From positions 1-64,000 of the forward strand of contig DASREM010000004.1 of the NCBI GenBank assembly GCA_035652095.1: 64,000 bases of DNA, given 5' to 3'. The notes below the pieces were generated by a model. That model made no database searches. It was not told the DNA's origin and saw only the letters and a list, made by a program, of their open reading frames with translations. Position numbers and translations under genes: made by a program. The stretch is from DASREM01 sp035652095. Its GTDB lineage: Bacteria > Acidobacteriota > Terriglobia > Terriglobales > Acidobacteriaceae. This document shows, piece by piece, positions 34,249-42,586 of the stretch (positions are counted from its first letter, which is position 1; every line of letters begins with the position of its first letter).

Positions 34249-34395
34249 GTGCCCCCGAAAAAGAAACATCCGAAAGACATGACCACTGACGAAGCGTTGA
34301 AGCACATCTTCCATCCCAAGATCGTGAAGCACGTCAAGAAGATCGTGGAGCACCACAACGCGCCGAAGGTGAAGAAGTCAACCACAAAAGGATAG
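34249..34395 (+). CDS. 48-residue basic protein at the right end of the IS
   Basis: A short frame starting GTG (AAGGAG about 9 bases upstream) that encodes a Lys/His-rich peptide: 'DEALKHIFHPKIVKHVKKIVEHHN' as its middle part. It is divergent from the transposase, with start codons almost touching. The amphipathic, basic helix suggests a nucleic-acid-binding or regulatory role for the element. I recognise no named family. Length and clean ribosome site favour a real gene, but this is not certain. Confidence 0.55.
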   Translation: MPPKKKHPKDMTTDEALKHIFHPKIVKHVKKIVEHHNAPKVKKSTTKG

Positions 34396-34441
34396 TAGCA
34401 TCGGCGGGTGTTTGCGTCAAGTATATAATCGTGGTTGATAA

Positions 34442-34775
34442 TTCCTTCAAGCCCGGAATCATGCGTGAACTCCGGTTTGGAGCGTTCCTAAAGTGCCATT
34501 TAATCGCGTCCTGAAGCCCGTACAGCTCATTCCTGCCCAAGTTGAGCCCTGGAGGTCCGGCCAAGGCTCGCCCCGCGCCTCAGGGCGCTTCTGCGCCGAA
34601 TTAGCGTAAAGATAATACTGTATGTACATGGAGGAATCGCGTCCAGTTCTCCCGGGTGCCTGAAGACGACCTAGTCGGCGAGATGCGGCGTCGCGGAGGC
34701 GAGACCCTGACACGGAGCTCGGCCGCTCGGCGGACAACCGAGGGCGGCTCTCCGGATACATTCCGGCTGCGGTTC
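34442..34775. other. Gene-free stretch right of the insertion sequence
   Basis: About 330 bp between the target duplication and the 3' end of the DinB-like gene. I see no open frame with coding character, no clear hairpin with T-run and no member of the repeat families. It is presumably the original spacer downstream of the DinB-like gene. Confidence 0.5.
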
Positions 34776-35294
34776 CTACTTCTTCGCGGTCGGCGGCAAC
34801 AGGCCGTTGAGACGCAGATACATCGCCGCGGTGCTGTAGTGATCGGCCCAGTCGTTGGTTAAAGCGAAAAAAACGAACGCACGCGGGCCCTGGTGTCCTC
34901 CGTGCAGTTCGACGGTGTCGCCGAGCTTTGAATCGTCAGCTTTGCCCAGCGCCGCCGTGCAGAAGGTAAAGGAATCTTTCAGCGCAGCCAGCAGTTTGTC
35001 CTTGGGATCGTTTTCGTTCACGGGCTTGACCCGCGGCGGCGCCATGTCGGCAGCTTTCGCGCAAAGCTCGTTATTGGATCCCACCATGTGGGCGACGAGA
35101 TGCCCAAAGGTCATCTGCTGAGGCGTGGGCTTGTAGCGGAACTTATCGGCCGGCATTTCATCGACTGCGTCAATCATGCTCTTCTGCCGGGTCGCCAGAA
35201 TCTCGCGTGCGACGTCGCTGACCGGATTCTTGGATTGCGCGAATGCCGCGCCAGCCAAAAGTGCAACGAGAAGGCAGTAGCTTGCCAGTTTCAT
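34776..35294 (-). CDS. Exported DinB/YfiT-like four-helix protein
   Basis: A 172-residue protein: signal peptide (KLASYCLLVALLAGAAFAQ), then a DinB-superfamily helical bundle. 'AREILATRQKSMIDAVDEMPADKFRYKPTPQQMTFGHLVAHMVGSNNELCAKAA' has the typical first His, and 'LTNDWADHYSTAAMYLRLNGLLPP' supplies the last helix with the H of the metal triad. These bundles bind a metal and often transfer thiols or act as hydrolases; secreted versions are frequent in Acidobacteriota. GGAGG stands five bases before ATG 35294. Function unknown. Confidence 0.88.
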   Translation of the reverse strand: MKLASYCLLVALLAGAAFAQSKNPVSDVAREILATRQKSMIDAVDEMPADKFRYKPTPQQMTFGHLVAHMVGSNNELCAKAADMAPPRVKPVNENDPKDKLLAALKDSFTFCTAALGKADDSKLGDTVELHGGHQGPRAFVFFALTNDWADHYSTAAMYLRLNGLLPPTAKK

Positions 35295-35361
35295 AGGTCC
35301 TCCGGAACAGGGCAAGCATAAACCCCAGCGTTCGATTTGGGCAAAGGGAAGCCGCCAGACC

Positions 35362-36645
35362 TCAGTGTGGCTTGACCGCCGCCGGCTTCATGTGCGCGCC
35401 ACTTTGCTCGCGACGCATTTGGGCGGCGAGTTCCTTGATCTCGGTCAGGTCGCGCTGCATCTCACTCCAGCCATACCAGAGCGCGTAATCGGGGCTGGCA
35501 TGGAATGTTCCCTGGAAGGTGCGCATGCGGTGCTCGAGATACATCACAAACAGCTTTTGCTCGACCACGGTCGGCGCATCGTGGAAGGTCAACAGATTCG
35601 GGAAGGGATAAGCGTAGTTTTTCGGCTGTTTCAGCACTCCGTCTCTGTAGAGGTCCGCCACGATGTGGATCGCTTGCGCCATCAGGTGATCGGCGTTGCG
35701 GATCATGTCGTCCCCGAGTTCAAGCTGCTGCCTGGCGAAGTTGCCGGAGTGGCATTGGTTGCAGGTCTTCAACATCTTGTCCCGCTCGCGCTGCCAGTCT
35801 TCCTGGGTGAGGCGGGCGACATCGGCGGCCTTCACGGTGGCGACGAGAGCCGTGGGTTGTCCTTGAGGATCAAGAACTCCAAGCGCCTGCAAGATAGCGG
35901 CGCGGTCGGCGGCCCACTGCTTGTCCTCCGGAAGCGGGAGACGTACCGCCAGGAACCCCCAGGCGGTGCGCACCTCGTGATTGCCTTCCTGCATGTGGCA
36001 GGTCTGGCATGTCGGCGCGCTTGCCGTGGCGGGCAGGATGCCTCGCTGCTTCAGGTCGGTGCGCACACCGTGTTTGGAGGACGAGTACATCTCCCACTGC
36101 GGATGATCGAACCCCATGTGGCAGCTGGCGCAGGCTTGCGGCTGCTTTGCTTCCTCGACAGAAAACGTGTGGCGGGTATGGCAGGAGTCGCATGCCGCGG
36201 CGCCAAATTCGGTGCCATGCTGGCGAAGCTCCACGATCTCGGTAGGACTCTTCAGACCGATTTTATGGCATCCCCCACAGCCTTTCTCGCCTTCGGTCAT
36301 CGCCATGGGCTGCCAATGAATGGTGGGCATGGCTTTCATCGCCGCCCACCCGATGGAGTGCTTGCCTTTCTTATATTGCTCGACCTGGGTTTGGTGGCAG
36401 GTAGCGCAAGTCTCGGGTGTGGGAATCTTCACCTTGGAAACGTCCGCCGCCGAGGTGTGCTGGTCGCCGTGACAGTTGACGCAAGTCACTTCCATGCTGC
36501 TGTGCTTGCTGAGCTTCCAATCGGAAACGATGCCTGGAGTTACTTTGCTGTGGCAATCGATGCACTGCGTTGCCGGCTGTTGTGCGAACAAGAAGGTTGG
36601 AAAAAGAAGGAGAAGTGCACACAGAGCAAAGTGCGGTAAACGCAT
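35362..36645 (-). CDS. Octaheme c-type cytochrome (hydroxylamine-oxidoreductase-like)
   Basis: Periplasmic multiheme cytochrome of 427 residues. After a signal peptide (LPHFALCALLLLFPTFLFAQQ) there are eight CxxCH haem sites: CIDCH (28-32), CVNCH (55-59), CATCH, CGGCH, CDSCH, CASCH, CQTCH and CNQCH (about residue 297). The number, spacing and the all-helical C-terminus without haems (about 320-427) resemble the HAO/octaheme nitrite-reductase superfamily. It may oxidise or reduce a nitrogen or sulfur compound, or simply pass electrons. ATG 36645 has GGAGG 6 bases upstream. No quinol-oxidising or c-type maturation genes are adjacent. Confidence 0.9.
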   Translation of the reverse strand: MRLPHFALCALLLLFPTFLFAQQPATQCIDCHSKVTPGIVSDWKLSKHSSMEVTCVNCHGDQHTSAADVSKVKIPTPETCATCHQTQVEQYKKGKHSIGWAAMKAMPTIHWQPMAMTEGEKGCGGCHKIGLKSPTEIVELRQHGTEFGAAACDSCHTRHTFSVEEAKQPQACASCHMGFDHPQWEMYSSSKHGVRTDLKQRGILPATASAPTCQTCHMQEGNHEVRTAWGFLAVRLPLPEDKQWAADRAAILQALGVLDPQGQPTALVATVKAADVARLTQEDWQRERDKMLKTCNQCHSGNFARQQLELGDDMIRNADHLMAQAIHIVADLYRDGVLKQPKNYAYPFPNLLTFHDAPTVVEQKLFVMYLEHRMRTFQGTFHASPDYALWYGWSEMQRDLTEIKELAAQMRREQSGAHMKPAAVKPH

Positions 36646-36768
36646 AAGCGCCTCCGAGGCCAACGAATTCTCTATACCCGAAACGGTTGCCGGCAGTGAC
36701 ATTGGTCACAACTCGCGAAAAAAACCGGACTGGTACGGCCGATCAGTCCTCCCGCCCGCGCGAGCCGG

Positions 36769-37113
36769 TTAGTTGGAAACGATGTAAATTCTGGCGATCG
36801 AATCGATCCCTGCGTATTCAGAGCAGGTGTTGGTGGTGTCGATGTACACCCGCTTGCCGGCCAGAAAGGCAGACATCGAAACTTGCAGCATAGCCTTGCC
36901 CCCGGAAGTGGTCGCGTCTCCGGTGACGCGGTTCAAGGTCGTCGCGCAGGTGCTGCCCTGGATTGATCCTGAGATGTCGAGCAGGAATTTGCCATCATTA
37001 CGCTGGTCAACGGCTGTGACGGTAACGTAGGCGCCGGTGGTGCCCGCGAGAATGCGTGCGGGGTTGAGAGCCAGCACTGCCAGCGCAAACAGAACGACGA
37101 GGGCACGCTTCAT
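36769..37113 (-). CDS. Small exported protein, unknown function
   Basis: A 114-residue protein with a signal peptide (KRALVVLFALAVLALNPARILA) and a beta-rich mature part with two Cys (STCATT, TNTCSEY) that could form a disulfide. AGGAGA stands 8 bases before the ATG. It follows the FG-GAP gene by 16 bp on the same strand, so they are probably co-transcribed. I recognise no family. Confidence 0.75.
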   Translation of the reverse strand: MKRALVVLFALAVLALNPARILAGTTGAYVTVTAVDQRNDGKFLLDISGSIQGSTCATTLNRVTGDATTSGGKAMLQVSMSAFLAGKRVYIDTTNTCSEYAGIDSIARIYIVSN

Positions 37114-37129
37114 CCAATGTTCTCCTAAG

Positions 37130-38932
37130 CTACTCCAAGCTTCCCATTGCCGCCTGAAACAGCGCCGGGCTGAAATGGTTGTGGTTGGGCAAGGTCGCGA
37201 TTTTCACATTTCCATTCGGATACGCCGCCGAGGGCGCAAATACGGTTGCCTTCTGGCCCGGGGAAATCACAAAACTCATGGTCGCGGTCCCCCCGGAGAC
37301 GAAATTGCTGGGCAGCGACACGCTCACGATGTGGTTCTCGTTGTAGCGGCTTCCGATAAGCAACGGGTACTGGTTTTGAGAAAGGTATCCTGAGCCGCCG
37401 TCCACCACGCGGGTGTAAATCACGTTTGGGGCAGACATCGGGGAAACCTTGATTACGCGGCCCTGCTGATTTCTTTCACCATTCGGTCCCAGAAGTTCGA
37501 CCCCAAAGTTGGCATTGTTGACGGCGGTGGTATTGGTGGCGATCAGGGCGCCGAAGAAACTGCAAAACGCGACATCGATCTTGCCATCATTGTTGAAGTC
37601 GCCAAACCCAACCGCTCCGCCCGGGCAGGCGTTGATTCCGGGGACCCGTCCAAAATTGAATTGGGCCGGAGACTTGACAAAGCGCGGCGTAGCACCCAGG
37701 CCCTGGTTCATGTAGATCCGCGGCGGGATGACTGGAGCGGCACAATCGCCGGTGGAACTCACATAGGAGGCATCGCGCACGATCACGTCATCGAGGCCAT
37801 CGTTATTGAGGTCGTATGCGTTGACGCCGTAGCCGCAGTCGTATGGGAGCCCATCGTCGGGAAATGCATTCGACAGGAGCGAAAAGCTCGCCGGGCTGAA
37901 CAGTTTCACCGGCAGCGGGGAAGACGGCCCATCATCAGCAAAGCTGCCCGGCAAGCCGACGCGACTTACATCCGGAAGCGAGAGCCTGCCGAAAGAGCCG
38001 CCCTCGGTTGCGGATTCAGGAGCCGGTGTGAAGGTGGCGCCATTGAAGGTATAGAGGTCTGGCCCGGCGGTGGGCCCATGAAAGGTGTCGTGGCTTACCA
38101 GGGCGAGGGTGCCATCGTTGTTCCAGTCGATAAACTTTGCGCCTTCGTCATCGAGAATAGAGGGCAAGCCAAACGTGCGCCCCATATCAACAAAGTGAGG
38201 GTGCCCGTTTGCCGCGATGCCCGTGTTAATGAACAGATGGGCGCTCCCGTAGAGATCGATCAGACCATCGCCGTTGAAATCAAGAGCCTGCGCGCCTTCA
38301 ATATTCGGAAGCTGGTTGGGAACGTCGACCCCGGCTTCCACCGCAACGTCGGTGAAGTGTCCGGTTCCATCGTTGATCAGAAGGTAGGATTGCGTGGAAT
38401 TGGCGCAGCCCGGAGGCGCTTGCGGAGTAAAGGTGTAGTAGGGGAGAAACGCGTCGAGGAAGCCATCGTTGTTGAAATCGGCTACCACGATGGTTTCGCC
38501 GCGTCCCCGTAACTCGATCGGTCTGCCCTGCTGGTCACGAAAAGGACTGGATACCTCGGTGAAGGTACCGTTCTTGTTGTTCAGGTAGACGCGGGCGATA
38601 TCGGCGGGGTGGCCAACGGGATCAACGCAACTATAAGTATTGCTGATGATGTCGGGGAAGCCGTCGTTGTTCAGGTCGGCGATGCGGGTGTCGCGATTGG
38701 CACGGCCTGGAAACAAGCTTTCCAAGCCTGGGATCGTGGTGCCGCTCATCAGGCCAAACCCGTCATTTACGGTGCCTAGCGGCTGCTGGGCGCCCTTTCC
38801 GTAAATGTCGCCTACCGCAATGATGTAGGGCACGTTGTAGTACCCGCTTACAAATTGAATGTTGTTATTTGAAACCTGGGCCAAAGCGGAGAGGCTCATG
38901 CCAATCACGATCAGGCAAGCGGCCAGCCGCAC
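37130..38932 (-). CDS. Exported FG-GAP/VCBS-repeat propeller protein
   Basis: A 600-residue secreted protein built of Asp-rich FG-GAP blades. Calcium-type loops are easy to see: 'DLNNDGFPDI', 'DFNNDGFLDA', 'DFNGDGLIDL', 'DWNNDGTLAL', 'DLNNDGLDDV' and 'DFNNDGKIDV'. The C-terminal region (about 490-600) is a beta domain resembling the ASPIC/UnbV module often found after such propellers. Signal peptide at residues 1-18. The GTG start is the only option close to the signal; its ribosome site is weak. The protein probably sits on the surface or in the periplasm as a binding scaffold. Ligand unknown. Confidence 0.88.
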   Translation of the reverse strand: MRLAACLIVIGMSLSALAQVSNNNIQFVSGYYNVPYIIAVGDIYGKGAQQPLGTVNDGFGLMSGTTIPGLESLFPGRANRDTRIADLNNDGFPDIISNTYSCVDPVGHPADIARVYLNNKNGTFTEVSSPFRDQQGRPIELRGRGETIVVADFNNDGFLDAFLPYYTFTPQAPPGCANSTQSYLLINDGTGHFTDVAVEAGVDVPNQLPNIEGAQALDFNGDGLIDLYGSAHLFINTGIAANGHPHFVDMGRTFGLPSILDDEGAKFIDWNNDGTLALVSHDTFHGPTAGPDLYTFNGATFTPAPESATEGGSFGRLSLPDVSRVGLPGSFADDGPSSPLPVKLFSPASFSLLSNAFPDDGLPYDCGYGVNAYDLNNDGLDDVIVRDASYVSSTGDCAAPVIPPRIYMNQGLGATPRFVKSPAQFNFGRVPGINACPGGAVGFGDFNNDGKIDVAFCSFFGALIATNTTAVNNANFGVELLGPNGERNQQGRVIKVSPMSAPNVIYTRVVDGGSGYLSQNQYPLLIGSRYNENHIVSVSLPSNFVSGGTATMSFVISPGQKATVFAPSAAYPNGNVKIATLPNHNHFSPALFQAAMGSLE

Positions 38933-39026
38933 GGAATGGGACCTGATACAGCCCTCGGTTGGTATGGCGGGTTCTCCAGAGGTACTTACTCGTGCAGCCC
39001 GGAATTATACCTGACAGCCCGGAGGG

Positions 39027-39848
39027 TCAAGGATTCGCAAGCACAATTTCCGGCGTGGCGGCGAGGAGCTTTGCCGTGTAGGGATGGGAGGGACGTTCGG
39101 TCACTTGTTCGGTAGTGCCGATCTCGACCAGTTTGCCGCGACTCATGACTGCGATGCGGGTTGACAGGTAGCGAACGACCGGCATGGAGTGCGAAATGAA
39201 CAGATAGGTGAGCCCGAACTCACGTTGCAGTTGTGCCAGGAGATTCACGATCTGCGCACCCACGCTGACGTCGAGGGCGGAGACCGGTTCATCGGCCACA
39301 ATGAACTTCGGGCGCAGGGCGAGGGCGCGCGCAATGCCGATGCGCTGGCGCTGTCCGCCGCTGAACTCGTGGGGATAACGGTCGAGCGCGGACTCATCGA
39401 GACCGACGGCCCGCAGCAGTTCGCGGACCTGCGCGCGCTGTCCGTCCTGACTCGAGGATGCCGCGGAGATTTTGGCCGAACGGTGAATGAGCAGGGGTTC
39501 GGCGACGATATCTTCGACGCGCATGCGCGGATCGAGCGACCCGAATGGGTCCTGGAAGATGATCTGCATCTCGCGGCGCAGCCGTCGCATTTCGTTGCGA
39601 CCTGCAGCCAGGAGATCTTGTCCCTCATAGCGAATGCTGCCGGATGTGGGTTCGATGAGGCGCAGAATCATGCGACCGAGGGTGCTCTTTCCGGAGCCGG
39701 ATTCGCCGACCAGTCCCAGGGTCTCGCCGCGCTCGATGTTAAAGGAGGCGTCGTCGACCGCTCGAAGTTCGCCTTGCGCGCCGCCGCCGAAGACGGACTC
39801 GCCGAGCGCGAAGGTCTTAGTGAGATTGCGGATTTCGAGCAGCGGCAT
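39027..39848 (-). CDS. Oligopeptide/dipeptide-type ABC transporter ATPase (OppF/DppF-like), orphan
   Basis: ATP-binding subunit of 273 residues. Walker A 'GESGSGKSTLGRMILRL', Q-loop 'IIFQDPFGSLDPRMRVEDI', signature 'EFSGGQRQRIGIARALALRPKFIVADEPVSALDVSVGAQIV' and H-loop 'YLFISHSMPVVRYLSTRIAVM' are intact. The phrasing 'FQDPFGSLDPRM' and 'LDVSVGAQI' is that of the OppF half of peptide/nickel importers. No permease, substrate-binding protein or OppD lies next to it, and it ends soon after the H-loop region. It may serve a transporter encoded elsewhere. Confidence 0.92.
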   Translation of the reverse strand: MPLLEIRNLTKTFALGESVFGGGAQGELRAVDDASFNIERGETLGLVGESGSGKSTLGRMILRLIEPTSGSIRYEGQDLLAAGRNEMRRLRREMQIIFQDPFGSLDPRMRVEDIVAEPLLIHRSAKISAASSSQDGQRAQVRELLRAVGLDESALDRYPHEFSGGQRQRIGIARALALRPKFIVADEPVSALDVSVGAQIVNLLAQLQREFGLTYLFISHSMPVVRYLSTRIAVMSRGKLVEIGTTEQVTERPSHPYTAKLLAATPEIVLANP

Positions 39849-39883
39849 GGGGAGAATGTATCAAACTTAGGAAACGCCGTTGT

Positions 39884-39915
39884 GCACGCGAGATCCCTTC
39901 CAAGGCTCGGGATGG
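39884..39915. repeat. Family A repeat unit, inverted
   Basis: GTGCACGCGAGATCCCTTCC and GGCTCGGGATGGC read as the reverse complement of the 'CATCCCGAGC...GGGATCTCGCGTGCAC' unit at 12034 and 20583. It lies between the ABC ATPase and the EamA gene. Confidence 0.7.
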
Positions 39916-39980
39916 CATCGGAACAACGTTATTGATCGAGAAAACGCGATGAACCGTACGCATTCCATTTTCCGGAATAG

Positions 39981-40829
39981 TCACTGGGCGGCAATCAGCG
40001 GTACGGCCACCAGCGCCGCCGCGATGCCGACGGCCTTCCATCGAGTGAAATGTTCTTTCATCACGATCCGCGCCAACAAAACGGTAATCATGGGATAGAG
40101 CGAGGTGAGGACCACGGCGGAGTCGAGGCGTCCGGTCTGATCAGCGCGGATGAAGAAGAAGGTGCCGGTGGCATCGAGGCATCCGGCGAGCAATGCCCAC
40201 TGAGCGCCGAGCCGTTCCAGTTTTTTTGACCCACCGGCGAAGACGACGATGAGTGCCACCAGGACAAACGATGCGATGCGAGACTCGGCAGAAGACCATA
40301 TGGCGGACGAGCTGCCGGTTCGACTAATGCAGATGAAAAATCCGGCAAAACCGCATCCGGCCAGCAGAGCCAGGGCGAGTCCCTCGGGTGGACCCTGTGG
40401 CCCCTCCTGGCGGGAGATCAGCCAGATTCCGGTTGCGGCGAGCAGAAATCCGGCGAGAGTGATAGGGCCGGGTACACCTTGTACGAACATGGCGAAGATC
40501 GTCGGTATCGCTGCGCCAAGGACGGCCGCGACCGGGGCGGTCAGTCCCATGCTTCCGGTGGAAAGCGCTTTATAAAAGAGTGCAAGGCCCAGGCCACCGA
40601 GAGATCCGGCGGCGATGGCCCACAGTCCGCTGCTGCGCGATGGAAATGGCGCATGCATGGCCAGCGCAATGGCCAGCATCAGAACTAATCCGCTGGCGTG
40701 GGCGAGCGTGGTGATGAGGAACGGATTGGAACGGCGCGAAGCACATCCTCCGAGAAAGTCGCTGACACCCCAACAGAATATTGAAATCAAGCCGTAAGCT
40801 GTAGGCGCGAGTTGCGAAGGCAAGGGCAT
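39981..40829 (-). CDS. EamA/DMT-family transporter
   Basis: Inner-membrane transporter of the drug/metabolite superfamily, 282 residues with about ten hydrophobic segments in two EamA repeats. 'AYGLISIFCWGVSDFLGGCASRR' opens the first and 'LLAGCGFAGFFICISRTG' the second; the end 'TSLYPMITVLLARIVMKEHFTRWKAVGIAAALVAVPLIA' is the classic EamA closing pattern with the conserved Glu. ATG 40829 was chosen because the first membrane helix follows shortly; the upstream extension is repeat DNA. Substrate unknown. Confidence 0.9.
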   Translation of the reverse strand: MPLPSQLAPTAYGLISIFCWGVSDFLGGCASRRSNPFLITTLAHASGLVLMLAIALAMHAPFPSRSSGLWAIAAGSLGGLGLALFYKALSTGSMGLTAPVAAVLGAAIPTIFAMFVQGVPGPITLAGFLLAATGIWLISRQEGPQGPPEGLALALLAGCGFAGFFICISRTGSSSAIWSSAESRIASFVLVALIVVFAGGSKKLERLGAQWALLAGCLDATGTFFFIRADQTGRLDSAVVLTSLYPMITVLLARIVMKEHFTRWKAVGIAAALVAVPLIAAQ

Positions 40830-40859
40830 GATGAAGCGAGAACGCGATTGTAGAGAAAG

Positions 40860-40895
40860 GCCCCACTTCTCGCAAAAGACGCGAGAAAACGGGGC
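40860..40895. repeat. Palindromic repeat, family D
   Basis: CCCCACTTCTCGC and GCGAGAAAACGGGG are inverted around a seven-base loop. A similar unit (AGCCCCACGTCTCGC ... GTGGGGCT) lies at 48488. Here it sits between divergent genes, upstream of the EamA start. Confidence 0.65.
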
Positions 40896-40972
40896 AGGCG
40901 ATCCACGCTCCTGGGAAAGCAACAATCGGCCCCGGGCTGGTGTCTAATGGAGAAGGGCCTGCCCCAGCCGTG

Positions 40973-42586
40973 ATGACTTCGCTCCTGCGATGCCGTTCCC
41001 TTCTCCTGTACCTGATCTTGGGGTGCGGTCTATCCGCGCATGCCCAGCAGGGGTCCTCGTCTTCAAGTTTCACAATCAGCGGCACGGTGGTGAATTCGGT
41101 GAGCGGCGAGCCGATCCGGGGAGCGCTGGTGCAAGTTGTTTCCGGAATGCCAGATGCCGTACTGACAGACGGAGATGGGCGCTTCCAATTCGACGACCAG
41201 CCCAATCCGCAAGCCAGCCTGATCGCGCACAAACCGGGATTTCTGAACGATGCCGACACCTTGGCAATCAACCAGTCGCAAAGTTTCCCGGCACAGGTGA
41301 GGCCACAAACGGGACCGGTCGTGATCAAGCTCACGCCGCAAGGCGTGATTTCCGGGCGGGTGCTGGACGAAACCGGAGAGCCGATTGAGGATTTGCCGGT
41401 CAAGCTGATCTACGTGCACATCGTGGACGGACGCAAGCGGTGGGAACAGCGTTCGACCACGGTTACGAATCCCGAGGGAGCCTTTCGTTTTGCCGACCTG
41501 ACGCCCGGCTCGTATTACGTGAAAGCCGGGCCGAGCGCGGTGGCGGCCTTTATTTCGCGCCACGAAGACGCGTTTGGCGCGGTCTTTTATCCGAGTCCGC
41601 CGGGAGTGGCAGGCGCGAGTCCGCTTCACGTCGGGGTTGGCGAGCGGGTTGAAGCCGACTTCTCCTTGAAGTCCGAGCCCGTTTACAAGGTGAGCGGAGT
41701 GGTCGCCGGCCTTGCCGAGGGGCAAGGAGCGGGGCTCCAGGTCATGGATGAGTTTGGCGATGTGGTGCCTGCCCCAATCGAGATGGGGCCGGGCGCGGGC
41801 AGCTTTCAACTGCGGGTGCCGGGCGGGAGATATTTCATTCGCGCCTGGGTGCAGGGAGCGGACAGAGTGCAGAGATGGGCAGAGCAAACGCTGCGTGTGC
41901 AATCCGACATGAACAATTTAAGGCTCGTCCCGGTGACGTCTGCAGTCATTCCAGTGGCGATCCGCACCGAATTCAGCAACAAATCTTTGCGCGTGCTGCA
42001 GGCGGCGGGACGGCCATTCCAGGCGGCGACCGTACGTCTGGTTCCACAAGGACCCGCCCTTGCGGGCAGTGACGTATACGCGGGAACGAGGTTCGTGCCT
42101 GGGCAGCCCGCCGAACTCGCATTCCAGAATGTGCCGCCGGGAAAGTATGAACTCGCGATCAATCCGAACGGAAACTGGTATGTGCAGTCGGCGCGAATGG
42201 GGGACGTGGACGCCTTGCAGGATGAGTTGAACATTCCCTCCGGCGGTTCGTTGCCGCCGCTCGAGATCGTCTTGCGCGATGACGGGGGAAGCCTGACTGG
42301 AACGGTGCAAGCTGACGGCCCAGAAACGTGGTGCCAGGTAATCGTGGTGCCGGACAGCAACCGCAGCCAGGTCCGGACGCAGACCATCGGAACGGGAGCG
42401 CAGTTCGACTTCAGCAACCTGGCCCCGGATGGGTACAGCGTTTTCGCGCTGAATTCTGCGGAAGGATTGCAGTATGCCGAGGTTGGCGCGCTTGATTCAT
42501 ATCTCGGGAACGCTGCGCACGTCGTGGTCCCCGCCCATGGGCAGCAGAGCGTGAAGGTGAACCTCACGAGAGCAGGCAGCCAATGA
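40973..42586 (+). CDS. Exported carboxypeptidase-regulatory-like domain protein (first of pair)
   Basis: A 537-residue secreted beta protein. Signal peptide 'LLRCRSLLLYLILGCGLSAHAQ', then a CarboxypepD_reg fold 'FTISGTVVNSVSGEPIRGALVQVVSGMPDAVLTDGDGRFQFDDQ' and a second one 'GVISGRVLDETGEPIEDLPVKLI...EGAFRFADLTPGSYYVKAGPS'; more Ig/prealbumin-like strands follow to the end ('PPGKYELAINPNGNWYVQSARMGD'). Such modules act as surface scaffolds and are very abundant in Acidobacteriota. ATG 40973 starts the signal peptide; GTG 40940 is an alternative. Its stop overlaps the next gene (ATGA), so the pair is coupled. Confidence 0.87.
   Translation: MTSLLRCRSLLLYLILGCGLSAHAQQGSSSSSFTISGTVVNSVSGEPIRGALVQVVSGMPDAVLTDGDGRFQFDDQPNPQASLIAHKPGFLNDADTLAINQSQSFPAQVRPQTGPVVIKLTPQGVISGRVLDETGEPIEDLPVKLIYVHIVDGRKRWEQRSTTVTNPEGAFRFADLTPGSYYVKAGPSAVAAFISRHEDAFGAVFYPSPPGVAGASPLHVGVGERVEADFSLKSEPVYKVSGVVAGLAEGQGAGLQVMDEFGDVVPAPIEMGPGAGSFQLRVPGGRYFIRAWVQGADRVQRWAEQTLRVQSDMNNLRLVPVTSAVIPVAIRTEFSNKSLRVLQAAGRPFQAATVRLVPQGPALAGSDVYAGTRFVPGQPAELAFQNVPPGKYELAINPNGNWYVQSARMGDVDALQDELNIPSGGSLPPLEIVLRDDGGSLTGTVQADGPETWCQVIVVPDSNRSQVRTQTIGTGAQFDFSNLAPDGYSVFALNSAEGLQYAEVGALDSYLGNAAHVVVPAHGQQSVKVNLTRAGSQ

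Larger units (their letters stand above)
32339..34433. mobile_element. Complete IS1595/ISXO2-type insertion sequence with passenger genes
   Basis: A 2095-bp element. Its ends are inverted: CAGGATTATGTACTTCACGC at the left (32339) and GCGTCAAGTATATAATCGTG at the right (ending 34433), about 24 bp with three mismatches. Both sides carry the 8-mer GTTGATAA (32331-32338 and 34434-34441), a target duplication of the size made by IS1595-family elements. Inside are a membrane-protein gene (+), the transposase (-) and a 48-residue frame (+). The left half is clearly more A+T-rich than the host genes. All parts look intact, so recent insertion is likely. Confidence 0.88.

Noticed and set aside
11997..34433. 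The MITE-like element as a derivative of the IS1595-type element
   Set aside because: Both make 8-bp duplications, but the terminal repeats share no sequence.
34459..34761. 100-codon minus-strand frame right of the IS
   Set aside because: No motif, no ribosome site, residue pattern not protein-like.
35365..36639. Frame of 424 codons opposite the octaheme cytochrome
   Set aside because: It is the complement of the cytochrome's CxxCH-rich sequence, with no domain and no ribosome site.
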